A DNA stretch of 64,000 nucleotides from Kiloniellaceae bacterium (GTDB lineage: Bacteria; Pseudomonadota; Alphaproteobacteria; Kiloniellales; J153): the NCBI GenBank assembly GCA_021776175.1, contig JAJFGJ010000002.1, positions 186,001 to 250,000 on the forward strand, given 5' to 3'. Of this stretch, positions 37,344-48,294 are shown piece after piece. The stretch's first letter is position 1. Every line of letters starts with the position of its first letter. Both the position numbers and the translations under genes were made by a program. The notes under the pieces were generated by a model. The model saw only the letters and a list, made by a program, of their open reading frames with translations. It ran no database searches and was not told the DNA's origin.

Positions 37344-38773
37344 GCGTTCTCCGTTACCGGGGTGTCGAGGGCGACGTGGCGGCGCACGAGATCCTGAACC
37401 TGCGCGAGATCCTTGGGCAAGACGGTGACCCGTTCTTCGCGCGAGAAAAGATCGCCCAGGCGCGCGGGCAGGCTTGGGCGCACACCGCTTGCCTTCTCGA
37501 CCGCGTCCGGGAACTTGGCCGGGTGCGCCGTCGCCAGGGCGACAATGGGAACCGCGTCATCGCGAAGGCCCCCGGCATCGCGTCTTAAGCGCGCCGCCGC
37601 GATGCCGATGGCGCTGTGCGGATCGATCAATTCGCCGGTCTCGCGATACAGGCGCGCGATTTCAGCCAGGGTTTGCGAATCGTCCAGGCGCGCCGCCTCG
37701 AACAATTCGCGGGCCTTGCGCCAGGGCGCCGCGCCCGGGTCCAGCTTTCCGGTCTCGCGGAATGCGGTCATGGCCTCGGCGACGGCGGTGCCGTCGCGAT
37801 CGAAAATCTCGAACAACAAGCGCTCGAAATTGCTCGACACCTGGATATCCATGCTGGGGGAATAGGTGGGGTGAACCTCGGCCGTGGACATGACCCCGGT
37901 GTCGAAGAAACGGGTCAGAATATCGTTGCGGTTCGATCCGACGATAAGCTTGGCCAGGGGCAGGCCCATCTTGGCGGCGCCATAACCGGCGAAGACATTG
38001 CCGAAGTTCCCGCTCGGCACGGCGAAGGCGACGCGCCGGTCAGGCGCCCCGAGCGCCGCCGCGGCGACGAAGTAATAGGCGATCTGGGCCATGATCCGGG
38101 CCCAGTTGATCGAGTTGACGGCCGAGAGATCCATCTCGTCGCGAAAACCGGTGTCGTTGAACATGGCCTTCACCATGTCCTGGCAGTCGTCGAAGGTGCC
38201 CTCGATGGCGATGTTGTGGACGTTCTTGTCCATGACGGTCGTCATCTGGCGGCGCTGGACCTCGGACACCCGCCCATGAGGGTGCAAAATGAACACATCG
38301 ATCCGCTCCCGGCCCCGGCACGCCTCGATCGCGGCCGAGCCGGTATCGCCCGAGGTCGCGCCGACGATGGTCACCCGGCGATCCCGTTTCGTCAGCACAT
38401 GATCGAACAGGCGCCCGACGACCTGAAGCGCGAAGTCCTTGAACGCCAGCGTGGGCCCATGGAACAGCTCCATGAGCCAGGTCCGCTCATCGAGCTGTTT
38501 CAAGGGCGCGACCGCCGCGTGATCGAAGGCGGCATAGGCGTCGCGAACCAGCGTTAGGAGCGTTCCTTCGTCCAGGGCATCGCCGATGAAGGGCTCCATG
38601 ACCCGCGCCGCCGCCTCGCCATAAGGCAGACCCGCCAAGGCACGGATCTCGGCGACCGAAAACACCGGCCAAGTCTCGGGCACGTAGAGGCCGCCGTCGC
38701 GGGCCAGCCCGGTCAGCAAAACGTCCTCGAACCCCAGCGTGGGCGCCGCCCCGCGTGTACTCACATAGCGCAT
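37340..38773 (-). CDS. thrC: Threonine synthase
   Basis: A 477-residue PLP enzyme that converts phosphohomoserine to threonine. The N-terminal MRYVSTRG and the PLP Lys motif PTLAFKDFALQVVGRLF (about 103-119) mark the long, E. coli-like class. The phosphate cup and glycine loop lie in GATSGDTGSAAIEA and AVPSGNFGNVFAGY. It heads the thrC-M16-GNAT group. Confidence 0.96.
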   Translation of the reverse strand: MRYVSTRGAAPTLGFEDVLLTGLARDGGLYVPETWPVFSVAEIRALAGLPYGEAAARVMEPFIGDALDEGTLLTLVRDAYAAFDHAAVAPLKQLDERTWLMELFHGPTLAFKDFALQVVGRLFDHVLTKRDRRVTIVGATSGDTGSAAIEACRGRERIDVFILHPHGRVSEVQRRQMTTVMDKNVHNIAIEGTFDDCQDMVKAMFNDTGFRDEMDLSAVNSINWARIMAQIAYYFVAAAALGAPDRRVAFAVPSGNFGNVFAGYGAAKMGLPLAKLIVGSNRNDILTRFFDTGVMSTAEVHPTYSPSMDIQVSSNFERLLFEIFDRDGTAVAEAMTAFRETGKLDPGAAPWRKARELFEAARLDDSQTLAEIARLYRETGELIDPHSAIGIAAARLRRDAGGLRDDAVPIVALATAHPAKFPDAVEKASGVRPSLPARLGDLFSREERVTVLPKDLAQVQDLVRRHVALDTPVTENA

Positions 38774-38870
38774 TTCGCCGCCACTATTGGTAAAGGCCCG
38801 CTAATCTAGACACAGGGTCGAGGCCGGACAAGGCATCGGCGTCGAGTTGGGGAAGCGCCCGGCAGGGTGT

Positions 38871-39356
38871 TTAGGCGCCACAGCATTTCTTGAATTTCTT
38901 GCCGGACCCGCAGGGGCAAGACTGGTTGCGGCCGACCTTGGTGACCTGGCATGGCGGGCCCTTGGGATTGATCTCGCCGCCATCGTACATCCACTGGCCG
39001 CCTTCGCGGCGAAAGCTCGCTAACTCATGATGAACGCGCCGCTCGCCACGAAAGCGAAAGCGGGCCGTGAACTCGACCGTTCCGGTCTCGTCGTTGGCAC
39101 CGCCGGCGGCCACGGCCTGCACCGCCAGGCCGTCCCAGATCGTGTTCTTGGCCGTTTCCTCGGTTTCGCCGGCATCGAAATCGCCGCGAATCTCGGGCGC
39201 CAGAGTCGCTTTCAGATAACTGGCATTGGCCAGCGTGAAGGCGCTATAGCGCGAGCGCATCAAGGCCTCCGCCGTGGGCGCGGGGGCACCGGCGATGATA
39301 GGACCGCAGCAATCGTCCAGGCCGCGGCCCGACCCGCAAGGGCAAGCTGTCATCAA
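38871..39356 (-). CDS. YchJ family protein with two SEC-C motifs
   Basis: A 161-residue protein. Zinc-binding SEC-C motifs stand at both ends: [14 protein letters not shown] (residues 5-18) and [14 protein letters not shown] (146-159). Between them is an NTF2-like YchJ domain ([20 protein letters not shown], then [20 protein letters not shown]). Function is unknown. It stands alone behind thrC with a 97-bp gap and uses ATG at 39356 or the adjacent ATG. Confidence 0.92.
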   Translation of the reverse strand: MMTACPCGSGRGLDDCCGPIIAGAPAPTAEALMRSRYSAFTLANASYLKATLAPEIRGDFDAGETEETAKNTIWDGLAVQAVAAGGANDETGTVEFTARFRFRGERRVHHELASFRREGGQWMYDGGEINPKGPPCQVTKVGRNQSCPCGSGKKFKKCCGA

Positions 39357-39477
39357 GAAAACTCCTTCACCGCGCGCCAGCAGGTGCGGCTAAACGCTCT
39401 AGCATGGGATTTATGTGCTCTCGCCGTGCCCACGTACTATCTTGGGCCTTTCGTAGAGCTAAGAAAGGGATTCGTCC

Positions 39478-39879
39478 ATGGCGTTCGCGGGCATGAATTA
39501 CCTGGCGGTTGCGATCGCCGCCGCCGCCAGCTTCGCGCTTGGCGCCGCTTGGTACGGCGTCTTCGCCAAGCAATGGATGGCGGCGGCCGGAGTTACCCAA
39601 GAAACCCGGAACACCGGCAAATCGATCTACCTGGTCGCCGCCGGGTGCCAGCTCGTCATGGCCTTCCTGCTGGCCGGCGCCATCGGCCACCTGGACCGCG
39701 CCGACATTCCCGGCGCGCCCATCACGGCCGCCTTCCTGTGGCTGGGCTTTGTCATGACCACCATGACCGTCAACCACCGCTTCCAGGGCAAGAGTTGGAA
39801 CCTAACCCTCATCGACGGCGGCTACTGGCTCCTCACCCTGCTGATCCAGGGCACGATCCTTGGGGCCATGGGGGTTTAG
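39478..39879 (+). CDS. DUF1761 membrane protein
   Basis: A 133-residue integral membrane protein with four predicted helices. The N-terminal block NYLAVAIAAAASFALGAAWY and the HRFQGKSWNLTLIDGGYW end are typical of DUF1761. Function is unknown. Its last four bases overlap the stop region of the convergent hydrolase gene. Confidence 0.85.
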   Translation: MAFAGMNYLAVAIAAAASFALGAAWYGVFAKQWMAAAGVTQETRNTGKSIYLVAAGCQLVMAFLLAGAIGHLDRADIPGAPITAAFLWLGFVMTTMTVNHRFQGKSWNLTLIDGGYWLLTLLIQGTILGAMGV

Positions 39880-40430
39880 GACTCCGATAAAGGACCCGCC
39901 ATTATATCCGCGCAGGACATGACCCGGGCGGGACCGCTGGGCGTTATCAGGTCGGCCCAGACGTAGTTGTGGTGCGCGATGATCTGCGGAGCGGTTAGGT
40001 GCGGCCGGTCGGCGGTGGTATGACCGTCGGCGGGCGCCCAGGTCTCGAAGCCCTTGACCGTGGCCCTGCGAAGGGTGGTATCGACGCAAAAGTCGGTGGC
40101 GCAGCCGGTGATGAAAAGCCGCGTTGCTCGATGGGCGCGAAGCAGGTCTTCAAGGCCGGTATTATAGAAGCAATCGCAGGCCGTCTTTCTAACCGAAATA
40201 TCGTCTTCATGGCGCTGGAGGCCGGGCAGGATTTGCCAGCCCGGCGTGCCTGGCGCATGGACGCCCCCCGGCGGATCGTCGTGCTGGACGAAAATGACCA
40301 GACCGTTTCGCGCGCGGACTTTCCGCGCCAGGGAATTCAGGCGCGCGACCAGCCCTTCGGCATCGAAACGGGGCGTGTCTTCGCCGAAGGATCCGGCCTG
40401 CATGTCGATGATAATGAGCGCGTCGGTCAT
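39876..40430 (-). CDS. Isochorismatase-family cysteine hydrolase
   Basis: A 184-residue cytosolic hydrolase. The catalytic triad is visible: D9 (ALIIIDMQ), Lys in SVRKTACDCF, and Cys in ITGCATDFCVDTTLR. Such proteins hydrolyse amides such as nicotinamide, ureidoacrylate or isochorismate-like substrates; which one is used here is unclear. It starts 6 bp after the M32 carboxypeptidase stop and may be its cotranscribed neighbour. Confidence 0.88.
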   Translation of the reverse strand: MTDALIIIDMQAGSFGEDTPRFDAEGLVARLNSLARKVRARNGLVIFVQHDDPPGGVHAPGTPGWQILPGLQRHEDDISVRKTACDCFYNTGLEDLLRAHRATRLFITGCATDFCVDTTLRRATVKGFETWAPADGHTTADRPHLTAPQIIAHHNYVWADLITPSGPARVMSCADIMAGPLSES

Positions 40431-40436
40431 CGTTCT

Positions 40437-41957
40437 CTAACCTAAATACCGCGCCGTCAAATGCGCCTTGTAAATCTCCGGGTCTAGCACCTTGCCGGTG
40501 GCGTGTTTCAGCAAATCGTCGGTGATGCGCAAGGCGCCTTGACTGTGCACATGTTCGCGCAGCCAGGCCATGAGGGGGGCGAAGTCGCCGCGCCCTAGGG
40601 CCTTGGGAATTTCCGGCACCGCCTTTTTCGCGGCGGCGAAGAGTTGCGCGGCGGCCATGGCGCCCAGGGTGTAGGTCGGGAAATAGCCCCAGGCGCCATC
40701 GTACCAATGAATGTCCTGCAAACAGCCGAGGCGGTCTTCGGGCGGGCGAATGCCGAGCAGGTTTTCCATGCCGTCGTTCCAGGCGCCGGGCAGGTCCTTG
40801 GGGTCGAGATCGCCCGCGATCATGGCCTGTTCCAAACGGCTGCGCAGGATGATGTGGGCCGGATAGGTCACCTCGTCGGCATCGACGCGAATGAAGCCCG
40901 GCGCGACCCGGGTGGTGAGCGCCAGGAGGTTTTCGGCTTCCCAGGCCGGTCCCTCGCCGCCGAAGGCCGCGCGCGCCAAGGGCGCCATGTGGGACACGAA
41001 GGCCACATCCCGGCAGGCCTGCATCTCGACCAGCAAGGATTGGCTTTCGTGGGCTGCCATGCCGGCGGCGGCGCCCACCGGTTGCAGGCGCCACTCGGCG
41101 GGCAGGCCGCGCTCGTACATGGCGTGGCCGGATTCGTGCAGCACGCCCATGAGCGCGCTAGCAAAGTCCGCCTCGTCGTAGCGGGTGGTGATGCGCACAT
41201 CGTCGGGCACGCCGCCGCAGAAGGGGTGCAGGCTGGTATCCAGGCGGCCGTGGGTGAAGTCGAAACCCACCCCCGCCATAAGGCGCCGGGCCAGGGCCTC
41301 CTGCTTGGCCGCCGGGAAGGGGCCGGGCGGCGCCATGGGCGCGGCCCTGGTAGCCTGACGCTCCAGCACTTTACCCAGGAACTCGGGCAGAAAGGCCGCC
41401 AGGCCGGCGAAAATTTCGTCGATCCGCGTGGCCGAACCGCCCGGTTCGTACTCATCGAGCAAGGCGTCGTAGGGCGCCCGATCCAAGGCCGCGGCCTTGG
41501 CGGCGGCAGCCTCGCGCACAAGCTTCAAGAGTTCGGAGAAACGCGGCAGGACGGCGGCGAAGTCGTTGGCGGGACGGGCCTCGCGCCAGGTCATCTCGCA
41601 AGCGTGCTGGGTCTTGGCCAAGGCCTCGACCAGCCCCGCATCCAGGGCGGTCTCGTGGCGCCAGATCCGGCGCATCTCTCGCAAATTGGCCCGCCGCCAG
41701 GGATCGAGCGCCGTCGCGCCCCGCGCCTTCGTGCCCCGCGCCGCCGCGTCCTGCTCCGCCTCGCTCAGGAGATCGGCAACGGCCGGATCGCTCAACCATT
41801 CATGGCAAGTCAGATCGAGGGCCGTGAGCTGCTCGCTGCGCGCCGGGGCACCGCCGGACGGCATCATGGCCGACATGTCCCAATGCAGGACCCCCGCCGC
41901 AACGCGCAGGGCGTTCAGGCGCTGGAAGCGCCGCTCCAGGGTTTCATAGGCTGTCAT
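40437..41957 (-). CDS. M32 family carboxypeptidase (Taq type)
   Basis: A 506-residue mostly helical zinc carboxypeptidase. The HExxH motif is HESGH in VLHESGHAMYERGLP (about residue 265), with family blocks HPFCGGVPDDVRITTRY upstream and DEVTYPAHIILR downstream. It removes C-terminal residues from peptides. The gene starts with an ATGA overlap on the surf1 stop, which puts it at the distal end of the cytochrome oxidase operon. Confidence 0.94.
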   Translation of the reverse strand: MTAYETLERRFQRLNALRVAAGVLHWDMSAMMPSGGAPARSEQLTALDLTCHEWLSDPAVADLLSEAEQDAAARGTKARGATALDPWRRANLREMRRIWRHETALDAGLVEALAKTQHACEMTWREARPANDFAAVLPRFSELLKLVREAAAAKAAALDRAPYDALLDEYEPGGSATRIDEIFAGLAAFLPEFLGKVLERQATRAAPMAPPGPFPAAKQEALARRLMAGVGFDFTHGRLDTSLHPFCGGVPDDVRITTRYDEADFASALMGVLHESGHAMYERGLPAEWRLQPVGAAAGMAAHESQSLLVEMQACRDVAFVSHMAPLARAAFGGEGPAWEAENLLALTTRVAPGFIRVDADEVTYPAHIILRSRLEQAMIAGDLDPKDLPGAWNDGMENLLGIRPPEDRLGCLQDIHWYDGAWGYFPTYTLGAMAAAQLFAAAKKAVPEIPKALGRGDFAPLMAWLREHVHSQGALRITDDLLKHATGKVLDPEIYKAHLTARYLG

Positions 41958-42706
41958 GGTCGAGGGCTGTCATGATCGGGTCCTTTTTCGGGCGGGCGGC
42001 TTTGATGCAGGAGGTAGATCGCCAGCAAGATCGCCGCCAGCGCGTACCAGGTGATCGCGTATTGCAGATGGTTATTGGCGAAATTCAAGCGAGTCTGCCC
42101 GCCGATGGGGTAGCCGCCGGGAATGGGCACCGGACCGGCGGCCACATAGACCTGTATCTCCGCGCGCTCCAATCCGGCCCGCGCGGCCATGGCCGGCAGG
42201 TCCATCCACAGCCAAAGATTGTCGTCCGGCTGGTTCGCGGGCCGGAACATGGGCGAGCCGCCCCAGCCGCCCCGGCGAATCAATCCCTCCACCGCGACAC
42301 GGCCTTGGACCTGGCCCGCCGGGCGCGCCGCCGGGTCCTTCTTCGTGGCCGGAACCCAGCCGCGATTCACCAGAACGGCGCGCCCGTCGTCCAAGCGCAA
42401 GGGGGTGACGATATGCAAACCCGCCTTGCCCTTGTGTATGCGCGCCGAGGTGTAGAGCTCCTGGTCATGCAGAAACCGCCCTTGCAGGCGGACCGGGGTG
42501 TATTCCAGCGCCGGATCGGAAAGATCGGAAGGCAGATCAAGCGGTGCGGCGCCGCTACGTGCCTGGATTTGCGCGATCAGCGCGGTCTTCCACTCGAGGC
42601 GCGCGACCTGCCAGGACCCCATGCCGATCAGAACCAGCAGCGCGACGAGGGTTATGGCCGTGGGCCAAAACCGCAGCCGAAAATGGCGCCGTTTGAACGC
42701 GCTCAT
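41954..42706 (-). CDS. surf1: SURF1 family cytochrome oxidase assembly protein
   Basis: A 250-residue inner-membrane protein with two membrane helices, at about residues 12-30 and 215-235, enclosing a periplasmic domain. Conserved blocks are MGSWQVARLEWKTALI near the N-terminus, VLVNRGWVP, and YPIGGQTRLNFANNHLQYA before helix 2. SURF1 helps insert haem a into subunit I. It follows the DUF983 gene by 18 bp. Confidence 0.93.
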   Translation of the reverse strand: MSAFKRRHFRLRFWPTAITLVALLVLIGMGSWQVARLEWKTALIAQIQARSGAAPLDLPSDLSDPALEYTPVRLQGRFLHDQELYTSARIHKGKAGLHIVTPLRLDDGRAVLVNRGWVPATKKDPAARPAGQVQGRVAVEGLIRRGGWGGSPMFRPANQPDDNLWLWMDLPAMAARAGLERAEIQVYVAAGPVPIPGGYPIGGQTRLNFANNHLQYAITWYALAAILLAIYLLHQSRPPEKGPDHDSPRP

Positions 42707-42724
42707 GTCCTTGCCTTGTCTTAT

Positions 42725-43108
42725 CTAGTCGTAGTCGACGGTGCCGGAATCGCTCGCCTTGTTGTGGAATTGCAAGGCGATCATGACCCCCTTCATGGGC
42801 CGCAAGAGCCCGAGCGCGCCGCCGATAATGACCGGCGGCCAGATCGCGAGGTGCAGCCACATGGGCGGCTCGAACTGAGTCTCGAACAGGAGGGCGAGCG
42901 GGACAACCAGAAACCCAAGAATGAAGATGATGAAGACGGCGGGGCCGTCGCCGCTATTGGCTTTCCCAAGATCCAGGCCGCAGGTGGCGCAGCACTCGGC
43001 GAGATTCAAAAAGCCCTTGAAAAGACGCCCCTTGCCGCAGCGCGGACAGCGGCAGGACACGCCGGTGCCGAAAGGCGAAAGCCTCGGGTAGAAAACTGGC
43101 TCTGTCAT
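42725..43108 (-). CDS. DUF983 protein with zinc ribbon
   Basis: A 127-residue protein. An N-terminal zinc-ribbon pattern, CRCPRCGKGRLFKG then CCATCGLDLG (two CxxC pairs), precedes two membrane helices (about 55-75 and 85-105). DUF983 genes are regularly found between ctaE and surf1 in alphaproteobacteria, so a role in oxidase assembly is inferred. Confidence 0.88.
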   Translation of the reverse strand: MTEPVFYPRLSPFGTGVSCRCPRCGKGRLFKGFLNLAECCATCGLDLGKANSGDGPAVFIIFILGFLVVPLALLFETQFEPPMWLHLAIWPPVIIGGALGLLRPMKGVMIALQFHNKASDSGTVDYD

Positions 43109-43155
43109 CCCTTACGCCGGTGGGGGCCGGGCGAGCTCACGGCGCCCCCGTCACC

Positions 43156-43956
43156 TTACGAGCCCCAGAGGTAAACGCAGCTGAACAGGAACAGCCAAAC
43201 CACATCGACGAAGTGCCAATACCAGGCCGCCGCCTCGAAACCGAAATGATGGTCCGGGGTGAAATGCCCGCGCATGGATCGAACCAGGCAAACGATCAGG
43301 AAGATGGTCCCGATAATGACGTGAAAGCCATGGAACCCGGTCGCCATGTAAAAGGTCGAGGAGTAAATGCCGTCGGTGAAGTTGAAAGCCGCGTGGCCGT
43401 ACTCATAGGCCTGAAAGCCGGTGAACATGATACCCAAGGCGACCGTGACCGCGAGCCCGCGCACCAAGTTGCGCCGGTCGCCCGCGCGCAGGGCGTGATG
43501 AGCCCAGGTCACGGTTACGCCCGAGAGCAAAAGTATCGCGGTATTGAGCAAGGGAATGGCAAAGGGATCGAAGGTTTCGATTCCTTTAGGTGGCCACTGG
43601 AATCCGGTCGCTTCTTTGGGAAACAGCGAGGCATCGAAATAGGCCCAGAAAAAGGCCGAGAAAAACATCACCTCCGAGGCAATGAACAGCGCCATGCCAT
43701 AGCGCAGGCCGATTTGCACGATCGGCGTGTGATGACCCTCGACCTGCGCTTCGCGAACCACATCGCACCACCACAGGTACACGGTTAACAGCAGCAGCAA
43801 GGCCCCGGCGACAGCCACCCAGCCGGTCATCTCGTGCATGTAGAGCACGGCGCCAATCGCGAGCGTGCCTGCGCCCAGCGCGCCGACCAATGGCCAGGGG
43901 CTGGGGTCGACCAGGTGATATGGATGGTTTTGGGTGTGGCCGTGAGCTTCGGTCAT
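43156..43956 (-). CDS. ctaE: Cytochrome c oxidase subunit III
   Basis: A 266-residue subunit with seven membrane helices. Conserved text includes HPYHLVDPSPWPL, EVMFFSAFFWAYFDASL, TFYMATGFHGFHVIIGT and a C-terminal HFVDVVWLFLF. Subunit III stabilises the enzyme and may guide proton uptake. It lies between ctaG and the DUF983 gene. Confidence 0.97.
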   Translation of the reverse strand: MTEAHGHTQNHPYHLVDPSPWPLVGALGAGTLAIGAVLYMHEMTGWVAVAGALLLLLTVYLWWCDVVREAQVEGHHTPIVQIGLRYGMALFIASEVMFFSAFFWAYFDASLFPKEATGFQWPPKGIETFDPFAIPLLNTAILLLSGVTVTWAHHALRAGDRRNLVRGLAVTVALGIMFTGFQAYEYGHAAFNFTDGIYSSTFYMATGFHGFHVIIGTIFLIVCLVRSMRGHFTPDHHFGFEAAAWYWHFVDVVWLFLFSCVYLWGS

Positions 43957-43993
43957 GGGTTCCCTCTTATCGCGTGTCTTTGTGTACGTCTGG

Positions 43994-44608
43994 CTAATTC
44001 AGTGGCTTGGCCGGCGCTAGGCGCTGGGTCAGCTGGATACCGTTCTTAACGCCGTCCCGCTCCTCGTCCGGATTGTGGAAAAAAGTATACGACAGCGTGA
44101 TCGCCTTTACCTCATCCACGTTACGGTCTTCGAGAATCTCTGGATCGATATAGAAGCTGACCGCCATATCGACCTCCTGCCCCGGCTCCAGCCGTTGCTC
44201 GTCGAAACAAAAGCACTGGACCTTGGTGAAATATTCCCCGGTCTTTAGCGGCGTCACGTTAAAGGTAGCGCTGCCGACGACCGGCCGGTCACTCAAGTTC
44301 CGGGCCCGGTAGATGGCCAGGCCCGGCTCACCGACCCGCACGAAGACCGATCGTTGCACCGGTTGGAACGTCCAAGGCAGGCTTGGATCGACGTCGGCGT
44401 TGAAGCGCACTTCCATAATCCGGTCCGAGGCCGCGGCGCCGGGCAAGGTTTCGGCGACTTGCGTGGTGCCGCCATATCCCGTCACCTGGCAAAAAATGCG
44501 ATACAGCGGAACCGAGGCAAAGGACAGGCCGACCATGACCACGGCCACCGCCGACAGCACGAAAGCGGTGCGCGTGTTCTTGGACGTTGTTCCGCCGGCT
44601 CGCGCCAT
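43994..44608 (-). CDS. ctaG: Cytochrome c oxidase assembly protein CtaG (Cox11)
   Basis: A 204-residue copper chaperone with one N-terminal membrane helix (about 15-35) and a periplasmic domain. The copper-binding CFCF is in KVQCFCFDEQ, preceded by the conserved SVPLYRIFCQVTGYGG. It delivers copper to the CuB site of subunit I. Confidence 0.95.
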   Translation of the reverse strand: MARAGGTTSKNTRTAFVLSAVAVVMVGLSFASVPLYRIFCQVTGYGGTTQVAETLPGAAASDRIMEVRFNADVDPSLPWTFQPVQRSVFVRVGEPGLAIYRARNLSDRPVVGSATFNVTPLKTGEYFTKVQCFCFDEQRLEPGQEVDMAVSFYIDPEILEDRNVDEVKAITLSYTFFHNPDEERDGVKNGIQLTQRLAPAKPLN

Positions 44609-44610
44609 GG

Positions 44611-44751
44611 TCAGGCTCCGCCTATGCGCACGATGGTGATGAGATAGATGAGCACGATCAAACCCAGCAAGGCGGCGAAAACCGCGTAATTCTTCATCCG
44701 TTGCTTGCGGTGTACTTCACTGCGCGGTTCGCGTTTCGCCATCGCACTCAT
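44611..44751 (-). CDS. Small single-helix protein between ctaB and ctaG (CoxF-like)
   Basis: A 46-residue protein: a basic N-terminus ([19 protein letters not shown]) then one membrane helix ([17 protein letters not shown]). It starts with an ATGA overlap on the ctaB stop and ends 2 bp before ctaG. Small proteins in this slot are sometimes annotated CoxF. The coupling and position indicate a real gene; the role in oxidase assembly is inferred. Confidence 0.8.
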   Translation of the reverse strand: MSAMAKREPRSEVHRKQRMKNYAVFAALLGLIVLIYLITIVRIGGA

Positions 44752-45695
44752 CCCCAAAGCCCGAGCCCGGTTCCGGGCAAGCCCGCGAACCGCGGGGCCA
44801 AGGCCTGCTCCGCGATCAAGGCCGAGAAAAGCACGAACAGATAAAGAATTGAGAAACCGAATAGGCGGCGCGCGGCACGCTCTCCAGTTTCGCGCCAAAC
44901 CTGGACCGCCAGGGCGATGAAGGCCAGTCCCAAGAGACCCGCGATGACGGCATAAAGCCAACCGGCGAAGCCCAGCACAACCGGCGTCATCGCCAAGGGC
45001 GCGAGGATCGCACTGTAGAACACGATTTGCCTGCGTGTGACCTCCGGCCCGGCGACCACCGGCAGCATGGGCACGCCGGCGGCGGCGTAGTCGCCGGCCC
45101 GGTACAACGCCAAGGCCCAGAAATGCGGCGGTGTCCACATGAAGATGATCAGGAACAGGGCAATCGATTCAAGCTCGACCGTGCCGCTTACCGCAGCCCA
45201 ACCGATCATGGGCGGAAAGGCCCCGGCGGCGCCGCCGATCACGATGTTCTGCGGCGTGCGGCGCTTTAGCCAGATGGTGTAGACGAAAACATAAAATCCG
45301 TTGGCGAGAGCCAAGAGGCCGGCCGCGGTCCAATTGACCGCCAGACCCATCAGCATGACGTAAAAAAGCGACAAGGTGACGCCGAAGGCCAAGGCCTCGG
45401 CCGGTTCTATGAGGCCGCTTGGAATCGGACGCCGGCGGGTGCGCTCCATGATCGCGTCGATATCGCGGTCATACCACATATTAATGGCGCCCGCCGCCCC
45501 GGCGCCGATAGCGATGCACAGGACCGCGACCGCCGCCAGTAAGGGATGCAGCGTTCCGGGCGCGACGAACAGGCCCGCGAACCCGGTGAACACCACCAGC
45601 GACATCACGCGCGGCTTCAAGAGCGCCAAATAATCGCCAACGCGGGCGTTGGCGCCTACTTGGATCGTGTTCAGGCTCAAGGCGGTATCAGTCAC
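44748..45695 (-). CDS. ctaB: Protohaem IX farnesyltransferase (haem O synthase)
   Basis: A 315-residue polytopic UbiA-family enzyme that farnesylates haem b to haem o, the precursor of haem a. The prenyl-diphosphate motif is in [19 protein letters not shown]; a second Asp-containing loop is at [15 protein letters not shown]. About nine membrane helices are visible. It lies between ctaD and the small CoxF-like gene. Confidence 0.95.
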   Translation of the reverse strand: MTDTALSLNTIQVGANARVGDYLALLKPRVMSLVVFTGFAGLFVAPGTLHPLLAAVAVLCIAIGAGAAGAINMWYDRDIDAIMERTRRRPIPSGLIEPAEALAFGVTLSLFYVMLMGLAVNWTAAGLLALANGFYVFVYTIWLKRRTPQNIVIGGAAGAFPPMIGWAAVSGTVELESIALFLIIFMWTPPHFWALALYRAGDYAAAGVPMLPVVAGPEVTRRQIVFYSAILAPLAMTPVVLGFAGWLYAVIAGLLGLAFIALAVQVWRETGERAARRLFGFSILYLFVLFSALIAEQALAPRFAGLPGTGLGLWG

Positions 45696-45764
45696 GGGCC
45701 CTCGGTCTCATAATCTCGCCGGGTGGTGCGCCGCCCCTTCGCCGCGAAGGGACGGCGCGTCACT

Positions 45765-47381
<1,617 letters not shown>

Positions 47382-47400
47382 CTAAAAAATCCTCTTCGAG

Positions 47401-48294
47401 CTACTGGGCCAGCGGCGCTTGCGCCCCGGGCTTTTGTGCCTGGAGTGCCTGCGCCAGGCGTTCTTGCCTGGCCGGCGGCTCGGTCCGCGCGAATTCCTCT
47501 TTGGCTCCTTCGACCCATTCGGCGAAGGCTTCCTTGGACACGGCCTTGACCGTGATCGGCATGTAGGAATGGCCGGTGCCGCAGATTTCCGAGCACTGGC
47601 CGTAGAAGGTGCCCTCGCGCGTGATTTCGACCCAGGTCTCGTTAAGGCGCCCTGGCACGGCGTCGAGCTTCACGCCCATGGCCGGCAAGGCGAAACTGTG
47701 AAGAACGTCGCTCGCGGTGATCAAAAGCCGAATTTTGGTATTAACGGGCAGAACGACGGCATAGTCGGTATCGAGCAAGCGTTTCTGACCCTCTTCCAGG
47801 TCCTCTTCATCGACCAGCGTCGCGTCGAAGGTGAAATTGCCGTGGTCCGGGTATTCGTAGCTCCAATACCACTGCCGGCCGATCGCCTTGATCGTCATGT
47901 CGGCCTCTTCGACCCGGTCGGCGAAATAGAGCAATTTGAAAGACGGGATCGCGATCACAACCAGGATGATGACCGGGATTGTCGTCCACAGCACTTCCAG
48001 CAGGGTATTGTGCGTGGTCTTGGAAGGTGTCGGGTTCCGTTTTTCCGAGAATCGGAACATGACAATCAGCAGCAGCGCTAAAACGAAGACCGAGATCAGA
48101 GAAATGGTGACCAAAAGCAGGTTATGAAACTCGCTGATCCGCTCCATGGTCAGGGAGGCCGCATCGCGGAACCCCATCTGCCAATCGCGTGGCCCAGCGG
48201 CGTGCGCAGGCGTGCTGGCGAAGGTTATAAACGCCACGCCCGCGCCGGTGAAAATGGCGAAAAGGAAAGCACCCGTTCGCTGCAGTATATTCAT
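47401..48294 (-). CDS. ctaC: Cytochrome c oxidase subunit II
   Basis: A 297-residue subunit with a signal peptide (ending near SFAS-TPAHA), two membrane helices and a periplasmic cupredoxin domain. The CuA centre is in QCSEICGTGHSYMPI, with its His in SDVLHSFALPAMG. It receives electrons from cytochrome c. The C-terminal 35 residues are Ala/Gln-rich. It heads the oxidase operon; no clear promoter was picked out in 48295-48470. Confidence 0.97.
   Translation of the reverse strand: MNILQRTGAFLFAIFTGAGVAFITFASTPAHAAGPRDWQMGFRDAASLTMERISEFHNLLLVTISLISVFVLALLLIVMFRFSEKRNPTPSKTTHNTLLEVLWTTIPVIILVVIAIPSFKLLYFADRVEEADMTIKAIGRQWYWSYEYPDHGNFTFDATLVDEEDLEEGQKRLLDTDYAVVLPVNTKIRLLITASDVLHSFALPAMGVKLDAVPGRLNETWVEITREGTFYGQCSEICGTGHSYMPITVKAVSKEAFAEWVEGAKEEFARTEPPARQERLAQALQAQKPGAQAPLAQ

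Noticed and set aside
40644..41975. 443-residue plus-strand ORF opposite the M32 carboxypeptidase
   Set aside because: Antisense shadow of a gene with a clear HESGH zinc motif.
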